This document shows, one piece after another, positions 42,645 to 51,311 of a DNA stretch of 64,000 nucleotides. The notes below the pieces were generated by a model. The model made no database searches and was not told where the DNA came from. It saw nothing but the letters and a program-made list of their open reading frames with translations. The stretch is from Streptomyces glaucescens (GTDB lineage: Bacteria > Actinomycetota > Actinomycetes > Streptomycetales > Streptomycetaceae): positions 372,001-436,000 of the forward strand of contig NZ_CP009438.1 of assembly GCF_000761215.1 (NCBI RefSeq), given 5' to 3'. Within the stretch, counting starts at the first letter, position 1, and each line of letters begins with the position of its first letter. The position numbers and the translations under genes were made by a program.

Positions 42645-44201
42645 ATGTTACGACGTCACTGGACCCGCCCCCTCGCCCTCGTCTTCCTGCTGGGGCTGCT
42701 CGCCCCGCTGCCGCCCTCCGCCGCGGCGGCTGCTCCGGCCACCGTTCCGGAGACCACCGCGTCGCCGCCCGCGGCGCCGGACACGGCGACGACGGTGCCC
42801 CTGCCGTCGCTCAGCGCGACCACCACGCAGGTCGCCCACGGGCTGCGGCGCCCCACCGCGCTCGCCGCCCCCGACGACGGCACCGGCCGCCTGTTCATCA
42901 CGGAGAAGCCCGGCACCGTCCGCGTGTACCACCCGGACACCGGTCTCGCCGGAACCCCTCTGATCGACATCACCTCGGCCGTCGACGAGTCGGGCAACGA
43001 GCGCGGCCTGCTCGGCATCGCCCTGCCGCCCGACTTCGCCGAGAGCCAGGACGTCTACCTTGCGTACACCGCCCTGCCCGACGGCGCGGTCACCCTGGCC
43101 CGCTACCGGCTCGACGAGTCCCGGCTGGAGGTCCTGCTCGCACAGGAGCACGCCGAGTACAGCAACCACAACGGGGGTCAGCTCGCCTTCGGCCCCGACG
43201 GCCACCTGTACTGGAGCATCGGCGACGGCGGCGGCTCCGCCGACCCGCTGCGCGCCGGTCAGCGACTGGACACCCTGCTCGGCAAGATCCTCCGCATCGA
43301 CGTCGGCCGCACCTGCGGCGCGCTCGCGTACTGCGTCCCCGCCGACAACCCCTTCGCCGGCACCGCGGGCGCCCGCCCCGAGATCTGGCTGTACGGGCTG
43401 CGCAACCCGTGGCGGTTCTCCTTCGACCGCGCCGACGGCTCGATGTGGATCGGAGACGTCGGCCAGGGCCGCTGGGAGGAGGTCGACCATCTCGCGCCGG
43501 GGCGGGGCGGGGCGAACCTGGGCTGGTCCTGCTACGAGGGCCTGGAGCGGTTCGAGGGCGGCACCTGCCCGCCGGGTGAGGAGTACACGAAGCCCGTCTT
43601 CACCTACTCCCCCTACACCGGCGGCTGCTCCGTCATCGGGGGGCACGTCTACCGGGGCTCTCGGTACGCCGGCCTGGTGGGCGGCACGTACATCGCGACC
43701 GACTACTGCTCGTCCACGGTGTGGGCGCTCCGGCCCGACGGCAGGGGCGGCTACGAGCAGGCCGAGATCGGACAGATGCCCACCCAGGTCACATCGATCG
43801 GGACGACGGCCGAAGGCGAGTTCTACGTGGTGAACGACCTGCCCGGCGGACTGCACAAGGTCTCGTTCGAACGGCAGGAGCCCACCTGCCGCGTCGATCG
43901 CGCCGTACGCTCCTGGGGCACCGGGACGACGGTCGAGCTCACGGTCACCAACACCGGAACCACCGCCGTGAACGGCTGGACCCTCGAATTCCCGCTCGCC
44001 CTCGGCCAGACCGTCGTCTCCGACTGGAACACGGACCTCACCCAGCTGAGCAACACCGTCACGGCGGTCAACGCGCCGTACAACGCCACGATCGCGCCCG
44101 GCGCGAGCATCACCCTCGGGTATGTCGCCGGCCACACCGGTGACGCCTCGGCGCCGCCCCGGTTCATGCTGAACGGCGACGCCTGCGCCATCGGCCGCTG
44201 A
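42645..44201 (+). CDS. Secreted PQQ-type sugar dehydrogenase with CBM2
   Basis: 518 aa from ATG 42645 (GGAG upstream). Signal peptide (LALVFLLGLLAPLPPSAAAAAPA). The six-bladed soluble glucose/sorbosone dehydrogenase domain (75-400) has RGLLGIALPPDF, NHNGGQLAFGPDGHLYWSIGDGG, GLRNPWRFSFDR and DVGQGRWEEVD, all PQQ/Ca-site regions. A C-terminal CBM2 (about 415-518; TVELTVTNTGTTAVNGWTLEFPL, FMLNGDAC) targets cellulose. Probably oxidises sugar ends at the plant cell wall, supplying electrons to partner oxidases; the partner is not here. Confidence 0.85.
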   Translation: MLRRHWTRPLALVFLLGLLAPLPPSAAAAAPATVPETTASPPAAPDTATTVPLPSLSATTTQVAHGLRRPTALAAPDDGTGRLFITEKPGTVRVYHPDTGLAGTPLIDITSAVDESGNERGLLGIALPPDFAESQDVYLAYTALPDGAVTLARYRLDESRLEVLLAQEHAEYSNHNGGQLAFGPDGHLYWSIGDGGGSADPLRAGQRLDTLLGKILRIDVGRTCGALAYCVPADNPFAGTAGARPEIWLYGLRNPWRFSFDRADGSMWIGDVGQGRWEEVDHLAPGRGGANLGWSCYEGLERFEGGTCPPGEEYTKPVFTYSPYTGGCSVIGGHVYRGSRYAGLVGGTYIATDYCSSTVWALRPDGRGGYEQAEIGQMPTQVTSIGTTAEGEFYVVNDLPGGLHKVSFERQEPTCRVDRAVRSWGTGTTVELTVTNTGTTAVNGWTLEFPLALGQTVVSDWNTDLTQLSNTVTAVNAPYNATIAPGASITLGYVAGHTGDASAPPRFMLNGDACAIGR

Positions 44202-44240
44202 GCCCCCGCCGTACCGGAACGGGGAGCGCCCCGAGGGAAA

Positions 44241-44254
44241 TGGGAGCGCTCCCC
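44241..44254. promoter_or_regulatory. Second CebR-type box (13 of 14)
   Basis: TGGGAGCGCTCCCC differs at the last base from the perfect site. It lies 40 bases after the dehydrogenase stop and about 190 before the sirtuin gene, so its target is unclear: a read-through block, control of the sirtuin, or a relic. Confidence 0.6.
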
Positions 44255-44447
44255 CACCCGTGCCGCGGGTGCGGGAGCTTCGCGGCCGGCTCCCGCCCCC
44301 CTGGTGCGGTCCGCCCCTCGCAGCACGGTGCGGACCGGCTCCACGGTGCCGCGGTTCGCGGTGGTCTCCGCGGCGCCGCGGCTCGGGCGGGTCTCCCCGC
44401 GGCGCCGCGGCTCGTCGGCGCGAGTGCCGCTTCCGTACCCTGGCGGC

Positions 44448-45350
44448 ATGCGCATGCGCCCCACTCTGAGCTGGACGCCCACCGAGGACCTGCCGCCGGG
44501 CACCACGGATCCGGGGCCCGTCGCCGACGCGCTGGGCGGCGGCGGTGTGCTGGTGCTCAGCGGGGCGGGCATCTCCACGGAATCGGGTATCCCCGACTAC
44601 CGGGGCGAGGGCGGGAGCCTGAGCCGGCACACGCCGATGACCTACCAGGAGTTCACCGCCGACGCCCGGGCCCGGCAGCGCTATTGGGCGCGCAGCCACC
44701 TCGGCTGGCGCACCTTCGGGCGCGCCCGCCCCAACGCCGGGCACCGCGCCGTGGCCGCGTTCGGGCGGCACGGCCTGCTGTCGGGGGTCGTCACCCAGAA
44801 CGTCGACGGCCTGCACCAGGCCGCCGGCAGCGAGGGTGTCGTGGAGCTGCACGGAAGCCTGGCCCGGGTCGTCTGCCTGTCCTGCGGCGCCGTGAGCCCC
44901 CGCCGCGAGCTGGCCGGGCGGCTGGAGGAGGCCAATCCCGGCTTCGCGCCGGTGGCCGCGGGGATCAATCCGGACGGTGACGCCGACCTCACGGACGAGC
45001 AGGTCGGGGACTTCCGTGTGGTGCCCTGCGCGGTCTGCGGCGGCGTCCTCAAGCCGGACGTGGTGTTCTTCGGCGAGGCCGTGCCGCCGCGGCGGGTCGA
45101 GCACTGCCGCGAGCTGGTCCGGAGGGCGCGCTCGCTGCTGGTCCTCGGTTCCTCGCTCACGGTGATGTCCGGGCTCCGGTTCGTCCGCCAGGCGGCTCAG
45201 GCCGGGACGCCGGTGCTGATCGTCAACCGGGACCCGACACGCGGCGACCGGCACGCGCTCACCCGGGTGGAACTCTCCCTGGGACCGGCTCTCACGGCGG
45301 TGGCCGGCCGGCTGGGCATCGCCGTCGACGACCGGCCAGCGGCCGGGTGA
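44448..45350 (+). CDS. Sir2-family NAD-dependent deacylase
   Basis: 300 aa from ATG 44448. NAD-binding GAGISTESGIPDYRG, TQNVDGLH, catalytic His in ELHGSLARVVC and a zinc site CLSCG...CAVCGG are all present; a 20-residue insertion (ANPGFAPVAAGINPDGDADL) separates the Cys pairs. A TACCCT -10-like sequence 7 bases before the ATG suggests a leaderless transcript. Targets unknown; acyl-CoA synthetases are common sirtuin targets. Confidence 0.88.
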   Translation: MRMRPTLSWTPTEDLPPGTTDPGPVADALGGGGVLVLSGAGISTESGIPDYRGEGGSLSRHTPMTYQEFTADARARQRYWARSHLGWRTFGRARPNAGHRAVAAFGRHGLLSGVVTQNVDGLHQAAGSEGVVELHGSLARVVCLSCGAVSPRRELAGRLEEANPGFAPVAAGINPDGDADLTDEQVGDFRVVPCAVCGGVLKPDVVFFGEAVPPRRVEHCRELVRRARSLLVLGSSLTVMSGLRFVRQAAQAGTPVLIVNRDPTRGDRHALTRVELSLGPALTAVAGRLGIAVDDRPAAG

Positions 45351-45371
45351 GGGCGTTCGTCCCTCACCCGG
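45343..45371 (+). terminator. 11-bp hairpin terminator overlapping the sirtuin stop
   Basis: CCGGGTGAGGG (45343-45353) pairs perfectly with 45361-45371 across a 7-base loop; the stop TGA lies within the left arm. Confidence 0.75.
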
Positions 45372-45487
45372 CCGCCATACGGTTCCCGAGTGCGCGTCCT
45401 TGTTCGACCGGCCCTCGCACCTGACCCACGCGGCCGGACACCGAGACGGTCGCTTCCCGGTCGCGGTCGCGTGGTCGCCGGCTGCCG

Positions 45488-46177
45488 CTAGCTGTTGATG
45501 CGGTCCCTCGTCTGGGCGTAGACCGTCGCGTCGGTGAGCAGGGCGGAGTGGCCGAGGCAGGCGGTGCGGGTGTTGACCGCGCCGGACAGGGAGACGGAGC
45601 TGTCCGGGTTGATCACCGCGTCGCACGGCGACCACCAGGTGGCGTAGCGGGAGGAACCCGGCGTCTCGTCACCGGAGTTGAGGGCGGTCAGGAAGCCGGA
45701 GCCGGTCCGCATCTCGGTGCAGGAGGTGTCGAAGCAGCTGTTGGCGCTGTCGGTCCCGTGGTTCGGGCCGCCCAGGGACACCCAGGCGTCGACCTTGGAC
45801 GTCCCGCCGAGGTTCTTCAGGTAGTGGCGCGAGGACAGTCCGCCCATGGAGTGGCTGACGATGTCGACCTGGTCGGCGCCGGTCGCCGCGAGCAGGCGGT
45901 CGATCTCGGCGGACAACTGCCCTGCGGTGGTGGCGTTGGACTGGCGCCAGTCGTAGCTCCAGCGGGACAGGTGGGAGGCCGGCCAGCCGTCGGCCGTGAA
46001 GCGGTCGGCCATGGTGTTCCAGTTGCTGCCGTCGCCGCTGTAGCCGTGGACGAAGACGACGGGGTGGCTGGTGGCGTGGAACGCGGCGGCGCCGGATGCC
46101 TGGGCGGGGCTCGGCGTGTGCAGGGCGAGCAGGGCGCCGGAGGTCACGGCGGCCGCGGACACGAGGGTTCTGTTCAC
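45488..46177 (-). CDS. Secreted triacylglycerol lipase (LipA/EstA type)
   Basis: 229 aa from GTG 46177, with GTGAGG six bases upstream. Signal peptide to about residue 28 (ALLALHTPSPAQA). Alpha/beta hydrolase: oxyanion VVFVHGYSGDGSNW, nucleophile elbow VSHSMGG, and C-terminal GHSALLTD with the catalytic His. Two Cys pairs (CFDTSC, CDAV...TACLG) suggest disulfides. Four longer in-frame starts lie upstream but extend into non-homologous sequence. Confidence 0.87.
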   Translation of the reverse strand: MNRTLVSAAAVTSGALLALHTPSPAQASGAAAFHATSHPVVFVHGYSGDGSNWNTMADRFTADGWPASHLSRWSYDWRQSNATTAGQLSAEIDRLLAATGADQVDIVSHSMGGLSSRHYLKNLGGTSKVDAWVSLGGPNHGTDSANSCFDTSCTEMRTGSGFLTALNSGDETPGSSRYATWWSPCDAVINPDSSVSLSGAVNTRTACLGHSALLTDATVYAQTRDRINS

Positions 46178-46480
46178 GAAAGGCCTCACGGAGTGCGGTT
46201 CGGGCGGCGCTCGACGGCGCTGGTGACGTGACTGCGCGGGGCGTCTCCCGGGTTGCGGGGGCCGTTGTGCGGGCGTGCGGGAGGCCGGCCGTGCAGCCGG
46301 GCCACCGCGGCCGAGGAGAGGGGGCGTTGAGGGTGACGTGAGCCTACTGGCCGGTATCCACCGGTGGTCAAGGGGTGTGCACGGCCCGGCCGCCGGTCGC
46401 GGAACGGCCGGTGGGCGCGGCGCGTTCGCAGGAACGGTCACCGGCGGGTGACCGACCCCGGCCTGAGGGAGTGCCCCGCC
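46178..46480. other. 303-base divergent intergenic region
   Basis: Holds the promoters of the lipase and the RidA-like gene. I see no gene and no convincing promoter hexamers or long repeat. Confidence 0.5.
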
Positions 46481-46895
46481 GTGACCGACGACCAGCGCAT
46501 TATCACCAACCCCGCCACCCTGCACGACCCCTCCCCCTTCGGTTACAGTCACGCCGTCTCGGCCCCGGGCGAACTCGTCTTCATCGCCGGCCAGTACGCC
46601 TCCGACGCGGCCACCGGAGCGCCCGTGCCCGGCGACTTCGCCGCACAGGTCGAGCTGTCGCCGGCCCGTCTGGGCCGTGCCCTCGCGGGCGCCGGGCTCG
46701 GCTTCGAGCACGTGGCCCGGTTCGGTTCGTACATCGTCGACCACGGGCCCGGGCAAGCTGGAGGTCCTCGGGAAGGCGCTCCGCGAGGTGTTCGGTGAGC
46801 GGCTTCCGGCGCAGACGCTGAGCGGGGTGTCCGCTCTCGCGCTGCCCGGCATGCTGTTCGAGATCGACGCGGTGGCCGTGCGCCCCGCGACGTGA
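46481..46895 (+). pseudogene. RidA-family protein interrupted by a frameshift
   Basis: GTG 46481 (TGAGGGAG upstream). The first part (MTDDQRIITNPATLHDPSPFGYSHAVSA..., FIAGQYASD, FGSYIVDHGPG) and a second frame (GKLEVLGKALREVFGERLPAQTLSGVSALALPGMLFEIDAVAV) together give a complete RidA/YjgF-YER057c protein of about 137 aa. They join at GGGCCCGGG near 46745-46753, where one extra G in the run would explain the shift. As written the first frame stops at 46798. RidA enzymes hydrolyse reactive enamines/imines; this copy is either dead or the base run is misread. Confidence 0.78.
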
Positions 46896-46996
46896 CGGCT
46901 CGCGGTGCGCGCGGCCGGCCGGTCACGGCGTCCGCCGGGCCGGTGGTGCCGGCGGCGCGGCGGGCACCGGCTCCCCCGGAGGCATACGCGCTCCCG

Positions 46997-47035
46997 GGAG
47001 CGAGCCTCGGGGCCGGCCACTCCCGGGCTCGCTCC
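46997..47035. terminator. Bidirectional terminator between RidA and dnaK
   Basis: GGAGCGAGCC (46997-47006) pairs with GGCTCGCTCC (47026-47035), 10 bp, between two convergent genes. Confidence 0.6.
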
Positions 47036-47082
47036 GCTCGGGGCGGCGCCGGGATCGGTGCCGCCCCCGCCGGCGGGCGTCC

Positions 47083-48945
47083 TCAGACGGCCTGCGACCT
47101 GTCGTCGTCGACGATCTCGGCGTCCACCACGTCGTCGTCGCTGCCGCCGGACGGGCCGCCCGCGGACGCACCGGTGCCACCCGCCGGCTGCTCGGCGCGG
47201 GACTTCTCGTACAGGGCCGTGCCGATCCTCTGCGCGGCCTGCGCGGCATGGTCGATCGCCTGCCGGATCGCCGCGGTGTCGTCTCCCTTCAGCTTCTCCT
47301 TCAGGTCGGCCAGCGCCGTGTCCGTCTCGCTCCGGGCGGCGGCCGGGATCCGGTCCGCGTGGTCCGTGAGCAGCTTCTCCGTCGAGTAGACGAGCTGCTC
47401 GCCCTGGTTGCGGGTCTCCGCCGCCTCACGCCGCCGGCGGTCCTCCTCGGCATGCTGTTCGGCCTCGCGGACCATGCGGTCGATGTCGTCCTTGGGCAGC
47501 GCGGATCCGCCGGTCACCGTCATCTCCTGTTCCTTGCCGGTGCCCAGGTCCTTGGCGGAGACGTGCATGATGCCGTTGGCGTCGATGTCGAACGCCACCT
47601 CGATCTGCGGCACCCCGCGCGGCGCCGGGGCGATGCCGGTCAGCTCGAACATGCCGAGCTTCTTGTTGTACGCCGCGATCTCCCGCTCGCCCTGGTAGAC
47701 CTGCACGGTCACCGAGGGCTGGTTGTCCTCGGCGGTGGTGAAGACCTCCGAACGCCGGGTGGGGATCGTGGTGTTGCGCTCGATCAGCTTGGTCATGACG
47801 CCGCCCTTGGTCTCGATGCCGAGGGACAGCGGGGTGACGTCCAGCAGCAGGACGTCCTTGACCTCGCCCTTCATCACGCCGGCCTGGAGCGAGGCGCCGA
47901 TGGCGACGACCTCGTCGGGGTTCACGCCCTTGTGCGGCTCCTTGCCCGTCAGCTCCTTCACCAGGTCGGTGACGGCGGGCATCCGGGTCGAGCCGCCGAC
48001 GAGGACGACGTGGTCGATGTCGGAGACCTTGATCCCGGCGTCCTCGATCGCGCTGTGGAACGGGCCCTTGCAGCGCTCCAGCAGATCGGCGGTGAGCTGC
48101 TGGAACCGGGCGCGGGTCAGCTTCTCGTCCAGGTGCAGCGGCCCTTCGGCGGAGGCGGTGACGTAGGGCAGGTTGATGGTGGTCTCGGTCGCGCTGGACA
48201 GCTCGATCTTCGCCTTCTCGGCCGCCTCGCGCAGCCGTTGCACGGCCATCTTGTCCTTGGCCAGGTCGACGCCGTGGTTGTTCTTGAACTTCGTGACCAG
48301 GTGGTCCACGATCCGCTGGTCCCAGTCGTCACCGCCCAGCCGGGTGTCACCGTTGGTGGCCTTCACCTCGATGACGCCCTCGCCCATCTCCAGGAGCGAC
48401 ACGTCGAAGGTGCCGCCGCCCAGGTCGAAGACGAGGACCGTCTGGTCGTTCTCCTTGTCGAGCCCGTACGCGAGCGCCGCCGCCGTCGGCTCGTTGATGA
48501 TCCGCAGGACGTTCAGGCCCGCGATCTCACCGGCCTCCTTGGTGGCCTGCCGCTGTGTGTCGTCGAAGTACGCCGGCACGGTGATCACCGCGTCCGTGAC
48601 GTCCTCTCCCAGGTACGTCTCCGCGTCGCGCTTCAGTTTCTGCAGCACGCGCGCGGAGATCTCCTGCGCGGTGTACCGCCTGCCGTCGATGTCACCGTGG
48701 TCCGGGAACCGCCAGGCGTGGTCGCCCATGTGCCGTTTGACCGAACGGGCGGTGCGCTCGACGTTGGTCACCGCCTGGCGCTTGGCCACCTCGCCGACGA
48801 GTACCTCGCCGTTCTTGGCGAAGGCCACGACCGACGGCGTGGTGCGGGCGCCCTCCGTGCTGGTGATGACGGTGGGCTCGCCGCCCTCCAGGACCGAGAC
48901 CACCGAGTTCGTCGTACCGAGGTCGATTCCGACCGGCCGTGCCAT
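47083..48945 (-). CDS. dnaK: Hsp70 chaperone DnaK (secondary copy)
   Basis: 620 aa, full-length. ATPase domain 1-380 with [46 protein letters not shown]; substrate domain with [14 protein letters not shown]; lid and a Gly/Asp-rich end ...[14 protein letters not shown]. grpE and hspR, which follow the main Streptomyces dnaK, are absent, and a J-like gene comes first, so this is likely a second DnaK. It is 21 bases downstream of that J-like gene. An HspR-type HAIR site precedes the pair. Confidence 0.93.
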   Translation of the reverse strand: MARPVGIDLGTTNSVVSVLEGGEPTVITSTEGARTTPSVVAFAKNGEVLVGEVAKRQAVTNVERTARSVKRHMGDHAWRFPDHGDIDGRRYTAQEISARVLQKLKRDAETYLGEDVTDAVITVPAYFDDTQRQATKEAGEIAGLNVLRIINEPTAAALAYGLDKENDQTVLVFDLGGGTFDVSLLEMGEGVIEVKATNGDTRLGGDDWDQRIVDHLVTKFKNNHGVDLAKDKMAVQRLREAAEKAKIELSSATETTINLPYVTASAEGPLHLDEKLTRARFQQLTADLLERCKGPFHSAIEDAGIKVSDIDHVVLVGGSTRMPAVTDLVKELTGKEPHKGVNPDEVVAIGASLQAGVMKGEVKDVLLLDVTPLSLGIETKGGVMTKLIERNTTIPTRRSEVFTTAEDNQPSVTVQVYQGEREIAAYNKKLGMFELTGIAPAPRGVPQIEVAFDIDANGIMHVSAKDLGTGKEQEMTVTGGSALPKDDIDRMVREAEQHAEEDRRRREAAETRNQGEQLVYSTEKLLTDHADRIPAAARSETDTALADLKEKLKGDDTAAIRQAIDHAAQAAQRIGTALYEKSRAEQPAGGTGASAGGPSGGSDDDVVDAEIVDDDRSQAV

Positions 48946-48966
48946 CTGTGCTCTCCCTCCTCGTCG

Positions 48967-49326
48967 TCACCGCCCCGGTTCCCACCGGACGGGGCCCGCG
49001 CGCAGCGGCGGCTCGGGACGGGCGGGCCCGAGGACCACGAGATGCCTCCGCGCGGGCCGCGCGGAGGGGGTGACGGGCCCGCGCTCGTCCGTCCCGCCGC
49101 GGACGGACCGGTACGTGCGGTCGTGGGCGGCGCGCCGGCGCGGATCGCGGAGGATCTCGTACGCCGCCCGCACCTCGCCGAACCGTTCGGCGGTGGCCGC
49201 GTCCACGCGGACGTCCGGGCGCAGTTCCCGGACCCGGGCGCGGAAGGCGGAGGTGATCGCCTCCGCTGTCGCCGTGGGGTCCAGCCCCAGCACCGCGTAG
49301 GGGTCCGCTCGCCTCGGGGTGCGCAT
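48967..49326 (-). CDS. J-domain-like protein lacking the HPD histidine
   Basis: 119 aa from ATG 49326 (GAGGAGGT seven bases upstream). The N-terminal J domain (8-75) has DPYAVLGLDPTATAEAITSAFR and FGEVRAAYEILRDPRRRAAHD, but the loop reads R36-P37-D38 instead of HPD. That His is needed to stimulate DnaK ATPase in classical J proteins, so activity may be altered or lost. The C-terminal 45 residues are Pro/Arg-rich. First gene of a two-gene unit with dnaK. Confidence 0.8.
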   Translation of the reverse strand: MRTPRRADPYAVLGLDPTATAEAITSAFRARVRELRPDVRVDAATAERFGEVRAAYEILRDPRRRAAHDRTYRSVRGGTDERGPVTPSARPARRHLVVLGPARPEPPLRAGPVRWEPGR

Positions 49327-49396
49327 CCCGGCCACCTCCTCGACCGCCGCGGGCTGTGGTGCCCGGAACCGGCTTGCCTATGGTTCCGAGATAAAA

Positions 49397-49417
49397 CTTG
49401 AGCCGAGCCCTGTCAAG
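49397..49417 (-). promoter_or_regulatory. HAIR-type HspR operator upstream of J-like/dnaK
   Basis: CTTGAGC-N7-TGTCAAG, matching the HspR inverted repeat CTTGAGT-N7-ACTCAAG at 11 of 14 arm positions, 70 bases before the J-like start. An overlapping 11-bp hairpin (49399-49409 with 49417-49427) is also present. Confidence 0.72.
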
Positions 49418-49443
49418 GCTCGGCTCAGGTCCGCGTGTGGCCG

Positions 49444-49623
49444 CTATGCCGTCTCGCAGCGGTCCCCGGCGCTCAGAACCGTCCGCAGCCGTTCGAAGCG
49501 ATCGAGGTCCTCCCAGGTGTCATGGTCGGGCGGGCCGGGGTTGCGGCGTGCGGTGCTCCAGGCCCAGGCACTGGCGGTGAGGCCGGCGGCGAACGGGACG
49601 AGCAGCCACAGCAGGGCGCCCAC
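49444..49623 (-). CDS. Small membrane protein downstream of hsp20, 59 aa
   Basis: GTG 49623 with AAGGAGG seven bases upstream, stop TAG. The sequence starts MGALLWLLVPFAAGLTASAWAW, one transmembrane helix, then a charged cytosolic part (PPDHDTWEDLDRFERLRTVL). High GC3 supports coding. 38 bases after the Hsp20 stop, so co-transcribed and probably heat-induced. Family not recognised. Confidence 0.7.
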   Translation of the reverse strand: MGALLWLLVPFAAGLTASAWAWSTARRNPGPPDHDTWEDLDRFERLRTVLSAGDRCETA

Positions 49624-49661
49624 GGGTCAACCTCCTTCGGCGTGACGGAACGGGTGCCGGC

Positions 49662-50084
49662 TCAGGACGTCAGCTGCTTCGGGCCGCCGCCCGAGATGGC
49701 GATCTTGCGGGGCTTGGCGTGCGCGGCCAGCGGGATGCGCAGGGTGAGGACACCGTTGTCGTACGCCGCCTCGGCCGCCTCGGTGTCCAGCGCGTCGGAC
49801 ATCGTCAGGTGACGGGTGAACCGGCCGGTGGGGCGCTCGGCGAGCAGCGCCCGGGCCTGGGCCGGGATCGAGGAGGGGCGCTCGGCACTCAAGGTCAGCG
49901 TGTCGCGCTCCACGGTCAGCTCGATGCTGGAGCGGTCCATGCCGGGCAGGTCGAACTCGACGTAGATCGCCTCGTCGTCGCGCCAGGCGTCCGCCGGGAT
50001 GACGGTGCCGGCCGGGGCGGCGGCGCGTGCGAGCTGACGCGTGAGCCGGTCGAGGTCTCCCGAAGCGCCGGTGCGCGCAAGCAT
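49662..50084 (-). CDS. Hsp20/alpha-crystallin small heat-shock protein 1
   Basis: 140 aa from ATG 50084 (GAAGGGAGA). Alpha-crystallin core (35-125): YVEFDLPGMDRSSIELTVERDTLTLSAER and the family motif NGVLTLRIP. ATP-independent holdase. The sister gene at 50417 is divergent and shares the C-terminal [10 protein letters not shown]. Confidence 0.9.
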   Translation of the reverse strand: MLARTGASGDLDRLTRQLARAAAPAGTVIPADAWRDDEAIYVEFDLPGMDRSSIELTVERDTLTLSAERPSSIPAQARALLAERPTGRFTRHLTMSDALDTEAAEAAYDNGVLTLRIPLAAHAKPRKIAISGGGPKQLTS

Positions 50085-50167
50085 TCCCACTTCTCCCTTC
50101 ACTGGAACGAAGACTGCTACCGGGTATAGCCGATCGACAGAACCTTGACAACTTTCCACTGGGTGAA

Positions 50168-50188
50168 GTTGACAGCGGGCGACTCAAC
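50168..50188 (-). promoter_or_regulatory. HAIR-type HspR operator for hsp20-1
   Basis: On the plus strand GTTGACA-N7-ACTCAAC; on the transcribed strand GTTGAGT-N7-TGTCAAC. It sits 84 bases upstream of the Hsp20-1 start with the 7-7-7 HAIR geometry. Confidence 0.65.
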
Positions 50189-50329
50189 CCAGGCCCCTTT
50201 ACCCCCTGACTGGGGCCAGACCGCCGCGCGAACCCGCCGATCCCGGGCACCGATCGCCACCCGGCCTGGATGCGCCCCTGTCGACGTCCGGTCAGTCGAG
50301 CGGCGGGATCGGCGGACGCGGGAAAAAAA

Positions 50330-50350
50330 CTTGAGCCTAGAGATGTCAAC
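50330..50350 (+). promoter_or_regulatory. HAIR-type HspR operator for hsp20-2
   Basis: CTTGAGC-N7-TGTCAAC, same geometry and nearly the same arms as 49397-49417, 66 bases upstream of the Hsp20-2 start. Confidence 0.7.
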
Positions 50351-50416
50351 ATTCCGGCGATGTGCTATATCAGAAGTGGAGCGTCGAGCGGAGACGACAC
50401 CAAGGAGGGATGAGGA

Positions 50417-50839
50417 ATGCTGATGCGTACGGATCCCTTCCGCGAGCTGGACCGGCTCGTCGATCGGGTCTGGGGCACGGCCGCGCACCCGGCCGGCATG
50501 CCGATGGACGCCTGGCGCGAGGGTGACACGTTCTTCGTGGAGCTGGATCTGCCGGGCGTGGACCCGGAGTCCGTCGACCTGGATGTCGAGCGCAATGTCC
50601 TGACCGTGCGGGCCGAACGCAGGCCGACGTACGGCGACGACACCGACACGGTGATCACCGAGCGGCCCGCGGGGACGTTCAGCCGCCAGCTGTTCCTCGG
50701 CGACACCCTCGACACCGAGCGGATCGACGCCTCCTACGAGGCAGGCGTGCTGAAGCTGCGGATCCCGGTCGCCGAGCAGGCGAAGCCGCGCAAGATCGCC
50801 ATCAGCGGCGGCAGCGACCGCAGGGAGATCAGCGGCTGA
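50417..50839 (+). CDS. Hsp20/alpha-crystallin small heat-shock protein 2
   Basis: 140 aa. AAGGAGG nine bases before ATG. Core motifs [31 protein letters not shown] and [22 protein letters not shown]. Same length as its divergent neighbour, so probably an old duplication. Expected to be strongly heat-inducible. Confidence 0.92.
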   Translation: MLMRTDPFRELDRLVDRVWGTAAHPAGMPMDAWREGDTFFVELDLPGVDPESVDLDVERNVLTVRAERRPTYGDDTDTVITERPAGTFSRQLFLGDTLDTERIDASYEAGVLKLRIPVAEQAKPRKIAISGGSDRREISG

Positions 50840-50881
50840 CCGCACGGTCGGACCGCTCCCCCTTCGCAGTCCGATCCCGGC

Positions 50882-50910
50882 AGGGCCCAGGCGGCGGCAG
50901 CCTGGGCCCT
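50882..50910. terminator. 11-bp hairpin terminator
   Basis: AGGGCCCAGGC (50882-50892) pairs perfectly with 50900-50910, 7-base loop, between convergent Hsp20-2 and glyoxalase genes. Confidence 0.75.
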
Positions 50911-50918
50911 CGCCCTGT

Positions 50919-51311
50919 TCACCGGGGCTTGGTGGCGATCTGGATCAGGTTTCCGCAGGTGTCGTCGAAGACCGCGGTGGTGACGGGACCCATCTCCAGT
51001 GGCTCCTGGGTGAAGCGGACACCGAGGGCCCGCAGCCGCTCGTACTCCGCCCGCACGTCGTCCACGGCGAACTGCGCGAGCGGGATGCCCTCCTCCACGA
51101 GCGCGTCGCGGTAGACCCCGACGGCGGGATGGCCGGCCGGTTCGAGGAGGAGTTCGGTCCCCTCGGGCTCCTCGGGCGACACGACGGTCAGCCAGCGGTC
51201 CTTCTCGCCCATGGGGACGTCGTACTTCTTCACGAAGCCGAGCACCTCGGTGTAGAACCGCTCCGCTCTCGCCTGGTCGTCGACGAAGACGCTGGTCAGA
51301 TGGATCTTCAT
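50919..51311 (-). CDS. VOC/glyoxalase-family protein
   Basis: 130 aa from ATG 51311, overlapping the ArsR stop. Vicinal oxygen chelate fold: TSVFVDDQARAERFYTEVLGF, LLLEPAGHPAV, PVTTAVFDDTCGNLIQI with the conserved Glu/His positions partly kept. Likely small-molecule binding or isomerising; exact reaction unknown. Coupled to an ArsR regulator, a very common Streptomyces pair. Confidence 0.83.
   Translation of the reverse strand: MKIHLTSVFVDDQARAERFYTEVLGFVKKYDVPMGEKDRWLTVVSPEEPEGTELLLEPAGHPAVGVYRDALVEEGIPLAQFAVDDVRAEYERLRALGVRFTQEPLEMGPVTTAVFDDTCGNLIQIATKPR

Larger units (their letters stand above)
50085..50416. other. Divergent hsp20-hsp20 promoter region
   Basis: 332 bases without a gene, holding the two HAIR sites at 50168-50188 and 50330-50350. 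One serves each Hsp20 gene. Confidence 0.7.

Noticed and set aside
42648-45635. 995-codon minus-strand frame over the dehydrogenase and sirtuin genes
   Set aside because: Antisense shadow with Arg/Gly/Val-rich, non-natural composition.
47083-48945. Main housekeeping dnaK operon
   Set aside because: grpE and hspR do not follow and a non-canonical J gene precedes it, unlike the conserved dnaK-grpE-dnaJ-hspR order in Streptomyces.
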